Assembly (NCBI RefSeq): GCF_002729955.1
Contig: NZ_PBYA01000016.1
Span: forward strand, 1 to 64,000
Source of the DNA: Salinisphaera sp.
Lineage (GTDB): Bacteria; Pseudomonadota; Gammaproteobacteria; Nevskiales; Salinisphaeraceae
Direction: 5' to 3'
Length of the DNA stretch: 64,000 bases
The notes beneath the pieces were generated by a model. The model was given only the letters and a program-made list of their open reading frames with translations. It was not told where the DNA came from and searched no databases. Shown one piece after another: positions 46,343-56,800 of this stretch. A program made the position numbers and the translations under genes. Each line of letters starts with the position of its first letter. Positions within the stretch are counted from its first letter, which is position 1.

Positions 46343-49300
46343 TCAGGCAGCGCCCCCCAGGCTGGTGGGCTGGGCCGTGGCCAGCCGGGCCATATCGCGA
46401 ACCGCGACGGTGAGGTGGGCATGACCGGGCTGGTCGATGGCTTTGAGCTCATCCATACGTGCAACGATGAATGCCAGCGTGCGCTCGTTCGTGGCCTGCC
46501 AGGTGGCCAGCGGATCGTCGCCGGCCACGTCCAGGACCTGGGCCACGATCTGCTGATGGATACGGTAGCTGTCGCCGCGCAGGCTGGTGCGCGCAAGCGC
46601 TGCCCAGCGGCCGTCCGCCGGCAGGGCATGAATCGCTTCCTGAAGCCAGTGCACCGACAGCAGGTCGCCGACCGCGAAATACAGCGCGGCCACCGATTCG
46701 ATATCGCGCCCACACTCCTCGGCCAACGAGACCACATCCATGATCCCGCCGCCGGCATTGGCGCTGGCGATGCGCGCCGCGAAATCGGTGTCCAGTCCGG
46801 TCGCGGCCCAGGCGTCGTGGTCGGCCTGCCAGCGTTCGGCATAGCCGCCGACCAGATAGTTCGGCAGCTGGCCCAGCAGCAGCCGCGCGTTGTTCTGATA
46901 ACGGGCCACCAGATTCGACAGATCGCCCTCGATGCCCGGCGTGCCCAGCAACCAGCTCATCGCATGCTTGAGCAGGCCGATCACGATCCGATGCAGCGCA
47001 TACTGGTGATCGGTGGCCAGACGATTGTCGAGGGACTCGATTTCGGTGAACAGGGCCTCGCCGCCCAGCCAGGCATCGGCCAGCACATAGGCACGCACGG
47101 CCGAATCCATGCGCGAGCCGAATCCGGCCGGCAGCCGATGCGCGGTGGCGATCCCGAGCCGATCCACCATCTGATTGGTCAGTAGCGTGGTGATCAGCTC
47201 GCGCTTGAGCCGGTGCTGCAGAACGGCATCCGGGAACTGCTCAACCATGGCATGCGGAAAGCCGGCCTCCAGCAGCTGGGCGAACCAGGGGTCGTCGGGC
47301 AGGTCGCTGGCCAGCACGCTGTCGGCCAGGGCGATCTTGCTGTAGGAGATGAGCACGGCCAGTTCCGGGCGCGTCAGGCCCTGGCGATTGCGGGCTCGTT
47401 CCTCGATGGTTTCGTCGTCCGGCAGGCGTTCCAGCCGGCGGTCAAGCCGGCCTTCGCGTTCCAGCGCGCGCATGAAGCTGACCTGCTCGTCGAAGCGGGT
47501 GATCCCTTCGGCCTCCATGAGGCTGATCTGCTGGGTCTGCAGATAGTTGGTGGCCAGCACCAGCTCGATCACCTCCGGCGTCATCGAGGCCAGCAGCGTG
47601 TTGCGATCCTCGCGGGTGAGCGCGTTCGCGGCTTCCACCGTACCGAGCGCGATCTTGATATTGACCTCGAGATCGGAGGAGTCCACCCCGCCCGAGTTGT
47701 CGATGGCATCGGTATTCAAGCGCCCGCCAGCCAGCGCGTATTCGATGCGCCCGGCCTGGGTCAGCCCGAGATTGCCGCCCTCGCCGACCGCGGCACAGCG
47801 CAGGTCGCGCCCGTTCACGCGCAGACCGTCGTTGGCGCGATCGCCCACCTTGGCATGGGATTCGGTACGCGCTTTCACGTAGGTGCCGATACCGCCGTTC
47901 CAGAGCAGATCCACCGGCGCCTTGAGGATGCGGTTGATCAGTTCCAGCGGGCTCAGGCGCGTGGCGTCGATATCCAGCGCCGCACGCGCCTCGGCGGAGA
48001 GTTCGATGGTCTTGGCGCTACGGTCGAACACGCCGCCGCCGGACGAGATGAGGCTGCTGTCGTAGTCGCTCCAGGCCGAGCGCGGCTGCTCGAACAGGCG
48101 CTTGCGCTCGGCGAAGCTCACGGCCGGGTCCGGGTTCGGATCGATGAAGATATGCATGTGGTTGAAGGCAGCCACCAGCTTGATCTGCTCGGACAGCAGC
48201 ATGCCGTTGCCGAACACGTCGCCGGCCATATCGCCGATGCCCACGACCGTGAACGGCTCGCGCTGGATATCGCGGCCCATTTCACGGAAATGCCGCTTCA
48301 CCCCTTCCCAGGCGCCGCGCGCGGTAATGCCCATGGCCTTGTGGTCGTAGCCGGCCGAGCCGCCGGAGGCAAAGGCATCGTCGAGCCAGAAGCCGTAGGC
48401 CTGGGACAGGCCGTTGGCGATATCCGAGAACGTGGCCGTGCCCTTGTCGGCGGCGACCACCAGATAGGGGTCGTCGGCGTCGCGGCGCACCACATCCTGG
48501 GGCGGCTCGATCGTCTGGCCCACGCGGTTGTCGGTGATATCCAAAAGCCCGCGAATGAAGATCTTGTAGCAGGCGATGCCGCGGGCCTGGCGCATCTCGC
48601 GTGTTTCGTCGGCCGGCGCGTTCTTGACCACGAAGCCGCCCTTGGCGCCAACCGGCACAATGACCGCGTTCTTGACCATCTGCGCCTTCATCAGCCCGAG
48701 CACTTCGGTACGGAAATCCTCGCGGCGATCCGACCAGCGCAGCCCGCCACGGGCGACCTTGCCGCCGCGCAGATGCACGCCCTCCACCTCCGGCGCATAG
48801 ACGAAGGTCTCGAACATCGGCAGCGGGCGTGGCAGCTCCGGCATGACGGAGGGGTCGAGCTTGATGCTGACGTAGGCCTTGAATGCGCCCGTTTCGTCAC
48901 GCTGGTAGTAGTTGGTGCGCAACGCGGCTTTCACCACCCCGTAGAACGCACGCAGCACGCGATCGGCGTCGAGACTGGCGACCTCGTCGAGCGAGGTATC
49001 GATTTCCGCCAGCCGGGTCTCGTCATCGGCCACCGCGCGGGCCGGGTCGAAGCGCGCCTCGAACAAACGCACGAACTGATCGACCAGATCGGCATGGCCG
49101 GCCAACTGTTCCTGGATATAGTCGGGCGAGAACGGCAGCTCGGTCTGCAGCAGGTAGCGGGTGATCGTGCGTACCAGCACGACCTGGCGCGGGCTAAAAC
49201 CGGCGCTTACGATCAGCCGGTTGAGGCCATCGTTCTCGGCATGCCCGGAGATGACCGCCGAAAACGCTTCGGCGACGTTCTCGCCGCAGTCGTTCTCGGC

Positions 49301-51130
49301 CAGCGCCTGGGCATCCGGATGGTCGGCTTCGTATTCGTGTATCCACTGCGGATCCTGGCCGGCGCGTTCCACTCGGTACGGCCGCTGGGTATGCACCGAC
49401 AGGCCGAAGTTCTCGAGAATCGGCATGGTCGCCGACAGCGGCGTCTCCTCGCCGTTGCCATAGAGCTTGAGCTGGACGGTTTCGGCCTCGACGCCCACCA
49501 CCTGCAGCCGCGGCGCCGCCCCCGGTTCCACGCTCGACAACAGAACGGCGTCGTCGACGGCGGTCGCGGCCGAAAAGCGTTCCCGATAGGCGCTGTCGAA
49601 GGCGCGGGCATAGGCAGGCATGATCTGGCCGCGGGCTTCAGCCGCCGCCGCGAAACGATCCGACCAGGCCCGGGTGACGGCGATCAGGCTCTGTTCGAGG
49701 CTGCGTGCGTCCGGCGTATCGATGCTCTCGGCCTCGATCGCGATCTGGTAGTGGATTCGCACCAGCGCGCCGCGCAGGAACTGGGCATCGGATTCCTGGG
49801 CCCGCCCCTGCAGGCTGCGTTCGAGTTCGGCCTGAATCTGTTCGCGCAGGCCCAGTGTGTAGCGTTCACGCGGCACATAGACCAGACAGGAATAGAAACG
49901 GGCATAGCGGTCGCGGCGCATGAACAGCCGCAGGCGCTCGGTTTCGCGCATGCCGAGCACGCCCATGACGGTGTTGTAGAGCTCTTCCTCGGAGGACTGG
50001 AACAACTCGTCGCGGGGGAAGGTCTCCAGGATGTAGCGCAGGCTCTTGGCGCTGTGCGAGCGCGGACGCAGCGCCGCCCGGGCCGCCACGTCGCGCACCT
50101 TCTGGCGCAACAACGGGATCTGGCGCGGGCTCATGGCATAGGCCTCGCCCGAGAACAGGCCCAGAAAACGATGCGCGCCGATCACGTTGCCCGTGTCGTC
50201 CATGCGCTTGATGGCGATCACGTCCATGGTTTCGGCGTGATGAATCCACGAACGCCGGTTGGCCTTGGCGACCACCAGAATACGCGGCGACTGGCTGTAT
50301 TTATCCAGCGCCGCCGCCGGGGCGACATAGCCGTCCGGGTCGATATCCTCGCGATCTTCGCGCAGCAGGCCGAGGCTGGTGCCGGGTATGTCGACCATGG
50401 TGTCGGCATCGTCCTCGCCGATCTGCACTTCGCGCTGGCGATAGCCCAGCAAAGTGAAGTGATCGTCGGCCAGCCAGCGCAGAAACGCCTGGGTCTGTTC
50501 GCATTCGTCGATATCCATGCCGCTGGGCACGGTATCGAGCTCGGCCACGACCTTCTGCAGCTGGCGGCGCATGGCCTGCCAGTCGCCGACCACTCGGGCC
50601 AGATCGGCAAGGTTGCGACGTACCCGTTCGACCAGTGCATCGTGATCCAGCCCCGCGGGAGCGGCGAATTCCAGGCGCAGCAGCGATTCCTCGTCGCCAT
50701 GTTCGGCGCTGTCGGCGGCACTGCGGATATCGGTGGGCACGCCGGCCGCGTCGCGGCTGACCCGTAGAATCGGATGCATCATCCAGTCGATATCCGCGCC
50801 GGCCTCGCGTACCGCCATGCTCACGGTATCGACGATGAAGGTCATGTCATCGGCCAGCACCAGCAGCGCGGTATCGCAATAGCCTTCGCTGCCATCCAGA
50901 TCGCGGGTGACCACCGCGAGATCGCGCTTCTGGCGCGGCGCACAAAGCAGTTCGAACTGCTCGCAGACGGCCGCGTACAGCGCATCAACGGATCGGGCCG
51001 CCAGTTCGTCCAGCGTAATGCCCTCGAACCAGGCGTCGACGAACCGCAACAGCAGATCGCGGCGCTCGGCCGGCTCGAAACTGCTCGCCCGTGCCCGCAC
51101 ATCGGCAACTATCGTGGCTATCGTGCTCAT
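46343..51130 (-). CDS. gdhB: NAD-specific glutamate dehydrogenase, 180-kDa class
   Basis: 1595 residues from the ATG at 51130; a GTG one codon upstream is also possible. Converts glutamate to 2-oxoglutarate and ammonia. Long N-terminal regulatory part, then the dehydrogenase core with RGGLRWSDRREDFRTEVLG and VIVPVGAKGGFVVK (substrate lysines), a Rossmann region around VVGIGDMAGDVFGNG, and a C-terminal helical domain. The large length marks the catabolic class found in Pseudomonas and relatives. Apparently the first gene of its transcript. Confidence 0.95.
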   Translation of the reverse strand: MSTIATIVADVRARASSFEPAERRDLLLRFVDAWFEGITLDELAARSVDALYAAVCEQFELLCAPRQKRDLAVVTRDLDGSEGYCDTALLVLADDMTFIVDTVSMAVREAGADIDWMMHPILRVSRDAAGVPTDIRSAADSAEHGDEESLLRLEFAAPAGLDHDALVERVRRNLADLARVVGDWQAMRRQLQKVVAELDTVPSGMDIDECEQTQAFLRWLADDHFTLLGYRQREVQIGEDDADTMVDIPGTSLGLLREDREDIDPDGYVAPAAALDKYSQSPRILVVAKANRRSWIHHAETMDVIAIKRMDDTGNVIGAHRFLGLFSGEAYAMSPRQIPLLRQKVRDVAARAALRPRSHSAKSLRYILETFPRDELFQSSEEELYNTVMGVLGMRETERLRLFMRRDRYARFYSCLVYVPRERYTLGLREQIQAELERSLQGRAQESDAQFLRGALVRIHYQIAIEAESIDTPDARSLEQSLIAVTRAWSDRFAAAAEARGQIMPAYARAFDSAYRERFSAATAVDDAVLLSSVEPGAAPRLQVVGVEAETVQLKLYGNGEETPLSATMPILENFGLSVHTQRPYRVERAGQDPQWIHEYEADHPDAQALAENDCGENVAEAFSAVISGHAENDGLNRLIVSAGFSPRQVVLVRTITRYLLQTELPFSPDYIQEQLAGHADLVDQFVRLFEARFDPARAVADDETRLAEIDTSLDEVASLDADRVLRAFYGVVKAALRTNYYQRDETGAFKAYVSIKLDPSVMPELPRPLPMFETFVYAPEVEGVHLRGGKVARGGLRWSDRREDFRTEVLGLMKAQMVKNAVIVPVGAKGGFVVKNAPADETREMRQARGIACYKIFIRGLLDITDNRVGQTIEPPQDVVRRDADDPYLVVAADKGTATFSDIANGLSQAYGFWLDDAFASGGSAGYDHKAMGITARGAWEGVKRHFREMGRDIQREPFTVVGIGDMAGDVFGNGMLLSEQIKLVAAFNHMHIFIDPNPDPAVSFAERKRLFEQPRSAWSDYDSSLISSGGGVFDRSAKTIELSAEARAALDIDATRLSPLELINRILKAPVDLLWNGGIGTYVKARTESHAKVGDRANDGLRVNGRDLRCAAVGEGGNLGLTQAGRIEYALAGGRLNTDAIDNSGGVDSSDLEVNIKIALGTVEAANALTREDRNTLLASMTPEVIELVLATNYLQTQQISLMEAEGITRFDEQVSFMRALEREGRLDRRLERLPDDETIEERARNRQGLTRPELAVLISYSKIALADSVLASDLPDDPWFAQLLEAGFPHAMVEQFPDAVLQHRLKRELITTLLTNQMVDRLGIATAHRLPAGFGSRMDSAVRAYVLADAWLGGEALFTEIESLDNRLATDHQYALHRIVIGLLKHAMSWLLGTPGIEGDLSNLVARYQNNARLLLGQLPNYLVGGYAERWQADHDAWAATGLDTDFAARIASANAGGGIMDVVSLAEECGRDIESVAALYFAVGDLLSVHWLQEAIHALPADGRWAALARTSLRGDSYRIHQQIVAQVLDVAGDDPLATWQATNERTLAFIVARMDELKAIDQPGHAHLTVAVRDMARLATAQPTSLGGAA

Positions 51131-51297
51131 CACCCGCCCTGACCTTCTGCATAAGTCGATGCTGTCACCCTAGACCGGGGCGTCCAGCATTAACAAGCAC
51201 TATGGCGTCGGGCGCGGAGCCGCAGCACGAAACGCGGCACAACCGGGGCGGGCGAGCCGGCGCTTACGAAGCACCAGCCGGCCCGGTGGCAGCAACT

Positions 51298-51951
51298 TCA
51301 GCGGGTATCGGGCTGGTTGTCCGGATCGGCCGCCTGGAACGCCGCCAGCGTCATGCAGGCACGATAGACCCGACGAATGGTCGGGTAGTCGCTGAGATTC
51401 ACGTCGTAACGCTCGGCCATGGATACCTGCGGCACCAGACAGACATCGGCCAGGCTGGGCTTTTCGGTAAAACAGTAGCTGTGTTCGTCGTGCTCGCGGG
51501 CATGGTTGGCCAGGATGGATTCCATCGGCGCGAAGGCCTTGTGGATCCAGTGCTCGAACCATTCGCGCCGTTTCTCGTAGGGCACGTTCATGTCGTCGCG
51601 CAGATAGCGCAGCACGCGCAGGTTGTTCAAGGGGTGGGTATCCGCGATCGCCACCTGGGCGAAAGAACGAATCCGCGCACGCTCGGCAATATCGCCGTGC
51701 AGCAGCGGCCGTTCAGGATAGCGCTCCTCCAGATACTCTAGAATGGCGGACGACTGGGAAATGACCAGATCATCCTCGGCCCAGAGCGCGGGGATGAGCC
51801 CCTGCGGGTTCACGTTGAGATAACTCAGCCGATCGCCGCGGGCATGGTCCATGTCGGTGAAGATCGACTTGTAGGACACGCCCTTGTAGTTGAGCGCGAT
51901 GCGCACGCGATGCGCGGACACACTGCGATGGTGCGTGAACAGTTGAAGCAT
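51298..51951 (-). CDS. Zeta-class glutathione S-transferase / maleylacetoacetate isomerase-like
   Basis: 217 residues. Thioredoxin-like N-domain with HRSVSAHRVRIALNYKG and VNPQGLIPAL; SSAILEYLEERYPE is the glutathione gamma-glutamyl site. The helical C-domain contains FCFTEKPSLADVCLVPQV-like TEKPSLADVCLVPQ. The pattern matches MaiA, which isomerises maleylacetoacetate in tyrosine breakdown, but no hmgA or fahA neighbour is present to confirm it. Confidence 0.85.
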   Translation of the reverse strand: MLQLFTHHRSVSAHRVRIALNYKGVSYKSIFTDMDHARGDRLSYLNVNPQGLIPALWAEDDLVISQSSAILEYLEERYPERPLLHGDIAERARIRSFAQVAIADTHPLNNLRVLRYLRDDMNVPYEKRREWFEHWIHKAFAPMESILANHAREHDEHSYCFTEKPSLADVCLVPQVSMAERYDVNLSDYPTIRRVYRACMTLAAFQAADPDNQPDTR

Positions 51952-52051
51952 GCCAATACCGGGCGTTGAGCGTCTTGATGGGTCGGGATTCTAGCAAACC
52001 GGCGTCTTCATACCGCGCTCTTCGATCAAGTCAGCTAAAACGGGTCAATCC

Positions 52052-52405
52052 ATGAGTCAGGAGCTCGACCAAACCGGCGTCAGCCGGCGCGAACTCGAAC
52101 GCAACGTGCTGCTGGTGACCTATGTCCTCTACGGGCTCGGTTTCTTCAACGGCATCACCGCGATCGCCGGCGTGATCATCAATCACGTAAAGATGCGCGA
52201 TTGCCGCGATCCGGTGGCCTACAGCCACCACCGCTGGCTGATGCGCACCTTCTGGTTCACCGTGCTCTGGTCGCTGGTCTGTCTGGTGCTCGCCTACGTG
52301 GTCATCGGTTTTCTGGGCTATGCGATTCTCTGGGTCTGGGGCGTCTATCGCTTCATTCGCGGCGTGCTGGCCTTTGCCGAACATCGCGCCATGCCGGGCG
52401 CATGA
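52052..52405 (+). CDS. DUF4870-like small membrane protein
   Basis: 117 residues with three hydrophobic helices: VLYGLGFFNGITAIAGVII, FWFTVLWSLVCLVLAYVVIG and YAILWVWGVYRFIRGVLA. This resembles the DUF4870 family, of unknown function. Its stop codon overlaps the next start (ATGA), so the two membrane proteins are coupled. Confidence 0.75.
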   Translation: MSQELDQTGVSRRELERNVLLVTYVLYGLGFFNGITAIAGVIINHVKMRDCRDPVAYSHHRWLMRTFWFTVLWSLVCLVLAYVVIGFLGYAILWVWGVYRFIRGVLAFAEHRAMPGA

Positions 52406-52872
52406 ATACGCCAACTGCCGACACGGGGGCCAGCGTCACCCTGGGCTATCTCGCCGCGGGCTCGATCGTGGCTGCACTGTGGCTCGGGGTCGGCATCCTG
52501 CTGATCCCGGTCATGGCCGTCATCGCCCTGCTGCACTGGTGGGCTGCGGCGGGCCAAGCCCCGGTGCCGGCCTCGCATCATCGCTGGCTGGGCCGACACC
52601 ATGCGCTCTCGGCCACGGCACTGCTGCTGGTCCTGCTCGCCCCGCTGGCGGCCCTGCCCACGCTTTTCACCAGCGCCATGACCGTGCTCAACACGCTGGC
52701 CTATGCGCCCCACCCCGCCGAAACCCTGGCTGCTGCATGGCCGGAGCTGGGCATCGGCACGCTCATGCTGGCGGTGTTCATCGCCACCGCGGGCTGGCTG
52801 CTGGTTACGCTGTGGCTGAGCGTGCGACTGGTACGCCGCTGGCTGCGCTGGGCCGATCGCCGCGCGGCCTGA
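52402..52872 (+). CDS. Small membrane protein, unknown
   Basis: 156 residues with four hydrophobic helices at about 16-45, 63-90, 110-130 and 134-150; the second pair flanks an Ala/Pro-rich loop. No family recognised. Translationally coupled to the DUF4870-like gene. It converges with the response-regulator gene 7 bp away. Confidence 0.7.
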   Translation: MNTPTADTGASVTLGYLAAGSIVAALWLGVGILLIPVMAVIALLHWWAAAGQAPVPASHHRWLGRHHALSATALLLVLLAPLAALPTLFTSAMTVLNTLAYAPHPAETLAAAWPELGIGTLMLAVFIATAGWLLVTLWLSVRLVRRWLRWADRRAA

Positions 52873-52879
52873 GTCCTTG

Positions 52880-53824
52880 TCAGGGGCCGATTACCTGCAG
52901 CGCGGTGGCCGCGGCCGCAGCGCGGGTCTCCACACCGAGCTTCGGGAAGATATGCTCGAGATGCTTGTTCACGGTACGCGGCTTCATATCCAGAATCTCG
53001 CCGATATCGCGATTGGTCTTTCCGCGCGACACCCACAGCAGCACTTCGGCCTGGCGCAGGGTCAAGCCGAAGCGCTCGACGAAATCGTTGATCGAGGCTT
53101 CGTCGTCGAACTCCACCAGGGTGAGTATCCAGCCCTCGGCGCCCGCCGGACCGGCCAGGCGAATGGATAGCCGTGCCTGCCCGCGCGCGATTTCGTAGGG
53201 GCGTGAAGAAGGCTCAGCCTGACGCAGCCAGCGCACGAGCCCGCCCGGAAGCATGTCGGGCTGCGCGGCTTCCACATAGCGCTGCAGATACGCCGCCGCC
53301 CGCGAGCTGTGCCACCGCACCCGGCCCTCGTCGTCGGCGATGATGGCCGCCCGTCCGCCAGCACTGACCACCATGTCGGCCCGGCGCTGGGCCTGGGCCC
53401 GCTTGAGGTGGGCTTCCACCCGTACGCAGACCTCGTCCGGCTTGACCGGCTTGGTCACATAGTCCGCACCGCCGGCGCGAAAGCCTTTTACGATATGTTC
53501 GCTCTCGGTCAGCCCGGTCATGAAGATCACCGGCATGCCGACAAGTGATGCGTCCGCGTTCATGCGCAGACACACTTCGAAGCCGTCCATGCCCGGCATG
53601 CAGGCATCGAGCAGGACCACGTCGGGGGTGATCATGCGCGCGCGTTCGAGCGCGGAGCGCCCGTCTGCGGCGACGATCACCGTATAGCCGGCATCGCCCA
53701 GAACTTCCGAAAGCAGCGCCAGCATCTGCGGCTGATCGTCGACCACCAGTACCACGCCGCGCACGGCGGCCGGCGCGGCCGGGCTCGCATGCTCGTGATT
53801 GTCGTATTCATACGCCACGTTCAT
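52880..53824 (-). CDS. LuxR-type response regulator paired with the NCS1 hybrid kinase
   Basis: 314 residues: an N-terminal receiver (24-145) with phospho-acceptor Asp73 and Lys125, a middle PAS-like segment, and a C-terminal LuxR/FixJ helix-turn-helix (about 250-310, LTLRQAEVLLWVSRGKTNRD). Its ATG overlaps the kinase stop codon (ATGA). Pairing of a transporter-like hybrid kinase with a FixJ-type regulator recalls CrbS/CrbR. The divergent urt operon is the obvious candidate target. Confidence 0.9.
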   Translation of the reverse strand: MNVAYEYDNHEHASPAAPAAVRGVVLVVDDQPQMLALLSEVLGDAGYTVIVAADGRSALERARMITPDVVLLDACMPGMDGFEVCLRMNADASLVGMPVIFMTGLTESEHIVKGFRAGGADYVTKPVKPDEVCVRVEAHLKRAQAQRRADMVVSAGGRAAIIADDEGRVRWHSSRAAAYLQRYVEAAQPDMLPGGLVRWLRQAEPSSRPYEIARGQARLSIRLAGPAGAEGWILTLVEFDDEASINDFVERFGLTLRQAEVLLWVSRGKTNRDIGEILDMKPRTVNKHLEHIFPKLGVETRAAAAATALQVIGP

Positions 53825-56800
53825 GTCTCGTTCCCCTCGTGTGCGACCGGCTGCGATAGCGATGCCAGCAGCCGCCGCAGGCGATCGAATTCAAAGCCGC
53901 GACTGGCGTTACGCAGCGGCTGCAGCTGCGGCCCACTGGCCGGCTCGACCCGTTCGATTTCATCGAGTACCGCCTCGACACCCGCCATCGCGCCGGTATC
54001 GATCGCCGCGGCCAGGCGACGAACGAGCCGGGGCGGCAGCACCGTCGCGGGCAAGCTACGCGCCTCGCCGACGGGGCACGGCGCGTCGGCAGTCGCAGCC
54101 GTTTGTCTCTCGTGCACCCATTCCAGATGCAATAACGTTGCCAGCGTGGCCTGAAGCCGCGCGATATCCACCGGCTTGGGCAGAAACGCATCGCAGCCGG
54201 CGGCTTCACTGCGGGCGACGTCCTCGCCGTAGGCATTGGCCGAAACCACCAGGATCGGCGCCTCGCTCAGGCGCCGTGCGCGCATGAGGCGGGCGGTCTC
54301 GAAGCCGTCCATGCCCGGCATGGCGACGTCCATGATGATGGCATCGGTGCGTTCGGTCGCCAGCCAGTGCAGCGCGCTCGCGCCGTCGTTGCATTCGTCG
54401 ATGGCAAACCCGAGCGGTTCGAGAAAATCGCGCAGTATCGCCCGCTGGTCGGCCAGATCATCGACGAGCAGGATATGACGCCGCGGGCCACGATAGCCCG
54501 TCGCCGCCTGTCCAGCCTCTGCGTTCGCGTCGGCCACGGCTTTCTTGCGGCGGGCCAGAAACAGGCGCAGCGTGAAATGCGTTCCGCCGCCCTCGGCGGC
54601 CTTGACCGCGAGTTCACCGCCCATGAACTGGGTCAGCAGCTGGCAGATGGTCAGGCCCAGCCCCGTGCCGCTGGTCAGGCCGCTCAGGTCGGCGTCGAGG
54701 CGTTCGAACGGCAGGAAAATCTGTTCCAGCTTGTCCTCGGCGATACCCGGGCCGGTATCGATGACCTCGAATGTGGCAACTTCCCAGGCATAGGCAATAC
54801 GCAGCCGCACCAAACCGGTGCGGGTGAAGCGGATTGCGTTGCCCACGAGGTTGATCAATATCTGGCGCAGTCGCTGCTCGTCGCCGCGCACGATTTCCGG
54901 AATACGCCCCACCCGCTCGATTCCGAATTCGAGCCCCTTGGCACGAGCCTGAGGCGCGAACATGGCCTCGATCTGGTCGAGCAGGGCCACGGTATGAATT
55001 TCGCCGATATTGAGGCTGATACGCCCCGCTTCGATTCGTGCGATATCCAGCAGACCGTCGACGAGCGCGAGCAGATGCTCGCCGCTGCGCTGGATCGTGG
55101 CGAGCTTGCCGGCCTGCGCCGCGTCCAGCCTCGTATCGCGCAGCAATAGCTGGGTATAGCCGAGCACGTTGTTCAAGGGCGTTCTCAGCTCGTGGCTCAG
55201 ACCCGATACATAGCGGCTCTTGGCCCGATTTGCGGCTTCGGCTTCGGAGGTGGCTTTCTGCAGTTTGGCGTCGGTTTCCTTATGCGCCCGGATCTCGCGC
55301 ATCAGCAGCTCGGTCTGGCGCGAGGTTTCCTGCTGGGCAACGTTGCGCGCCTCCCGCGTGAGCACCAGCCACCAGGCGAGCACGCCGGTCAGCGCGGTCA
55401 TGAGCAGGAAGGTACGCAAAAAGATATCGAACAGGCGTGCCGTATCGGCCGCCGACACCAGCGGCGCGACCTGGGCATAGACCGCGACCAGCGCGCCGAA
55501 CACCACGACGCTCAAAAGACACAGCACGGCGCCGTAACGCACAAGGCGCGTATACAAATGCGGCAGCACCGATTTCGGCAGCGCCCGGCGAACCACGGCC
55601 GAGGCCTGTGCCGAAGCCGTCGCCTGCGGTCGACACAGGTCGCCACAACGCATGTCCAGGCTGCAGCAGAGCGAGCAGATGCTGCCACGATAGGCCGGGC
55701 ACAGCGCCATATCCTCGACTTCGAAACGATTGCGACACAGCACGCATCGACCCTGGTCGGATCCATCGGGGGCCAGCTGCGAGGGCGTGGCCGGCCGCCG
55801 TGCCCGATAGAAACGCCCACCGGTGGCCCAGGCGATCAGCGGTGCGAGGACGAAGGCGCCGCCCAATGCCAGCAGCGGCGCGGCCGCTCGCAGGGCCTGG
55901 CCGAACAAGCCGGTATAAGCGGCCAGCGACAACGCGCTTGCGATCACGAGCGCGCCGATCCCCACCGGATTGATGTCGTAGAGGTGGGCCCGTTTGAACT
56001 CGATGCCCTTCGGCGACAGGCCCAGCGGCTTGTTGACGACCAGATCTGCGGCCAGCGCGCCGATCCAGGCAGCAGCGATATTCGCGTACAGCCCCAGCAC
56101 GCGCTCGATCGCGGAAAACACGCCCACTTCGAGCAGGATCAGCGCGATCAGCACGTTGAAGACCAGCCACACCACCCGCCCCGGATGACTGCGCGTGACC
56201 CGGGCAAAGAAGTTGGACCAGGCCAGCGAGCCGGCATAGGCGTTGGTGACGTTGATCTTGACCTGGGACACGATCACGAACGCCACGGTGGCGGCCAGCA
56301 CCACGCCGGGCGATTCGAACACATAGCCGAAGGCCACCTGATACATATGCGTCGGCTCGGTCGCCTGATCGAAGGGCAGTTCGTGCTGGAGCGCAAGGAA
56401 CGCCAGCAGCGCGCCGCCAAACATCTTCAGACCGCCGATGACGACCCAGCCGGGGCCCGCCGCCACCACGGCAAGCCACCAGCGGGTTCGATTGGCCGGC
56501 CGTTTCTCGGGCAGGAACCGCAGGTAATCCACCTGTTCGCCGATCTGGCCGATCAGTGCGAGTGCCACGCTGCAGGCGGCCCCGAACGCGCCCCAGCTGA
56601 AGCTGCCGTCGTGCTGACGGCCCGTGAAGCCGGCGAAGTCGGTGAAGGTTTCGGGCCGCTTGGCAGCGATGGCGAGGTAAGGCAAGACGAGCAGAATCAG
56701 CCAGACCGGCTGGGTGAACCACTGCAGGCGGTTGATCGCGGTGATGCCGAAGGTCACCAGCGGAATGATCGCCAGCGCGCTGATCAGGTAGGCCACCGGC

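Noticed and set aside
47213-50767. A 1184-codon open frame on the plus strand opposite gdhB
   Set aside because: It lies wholly antisense to the large glutamate dehydrogenase, whose motifs are clear. Long antisense frames are expected in high-GC genes, and its translation shows no domain or ribosome site.
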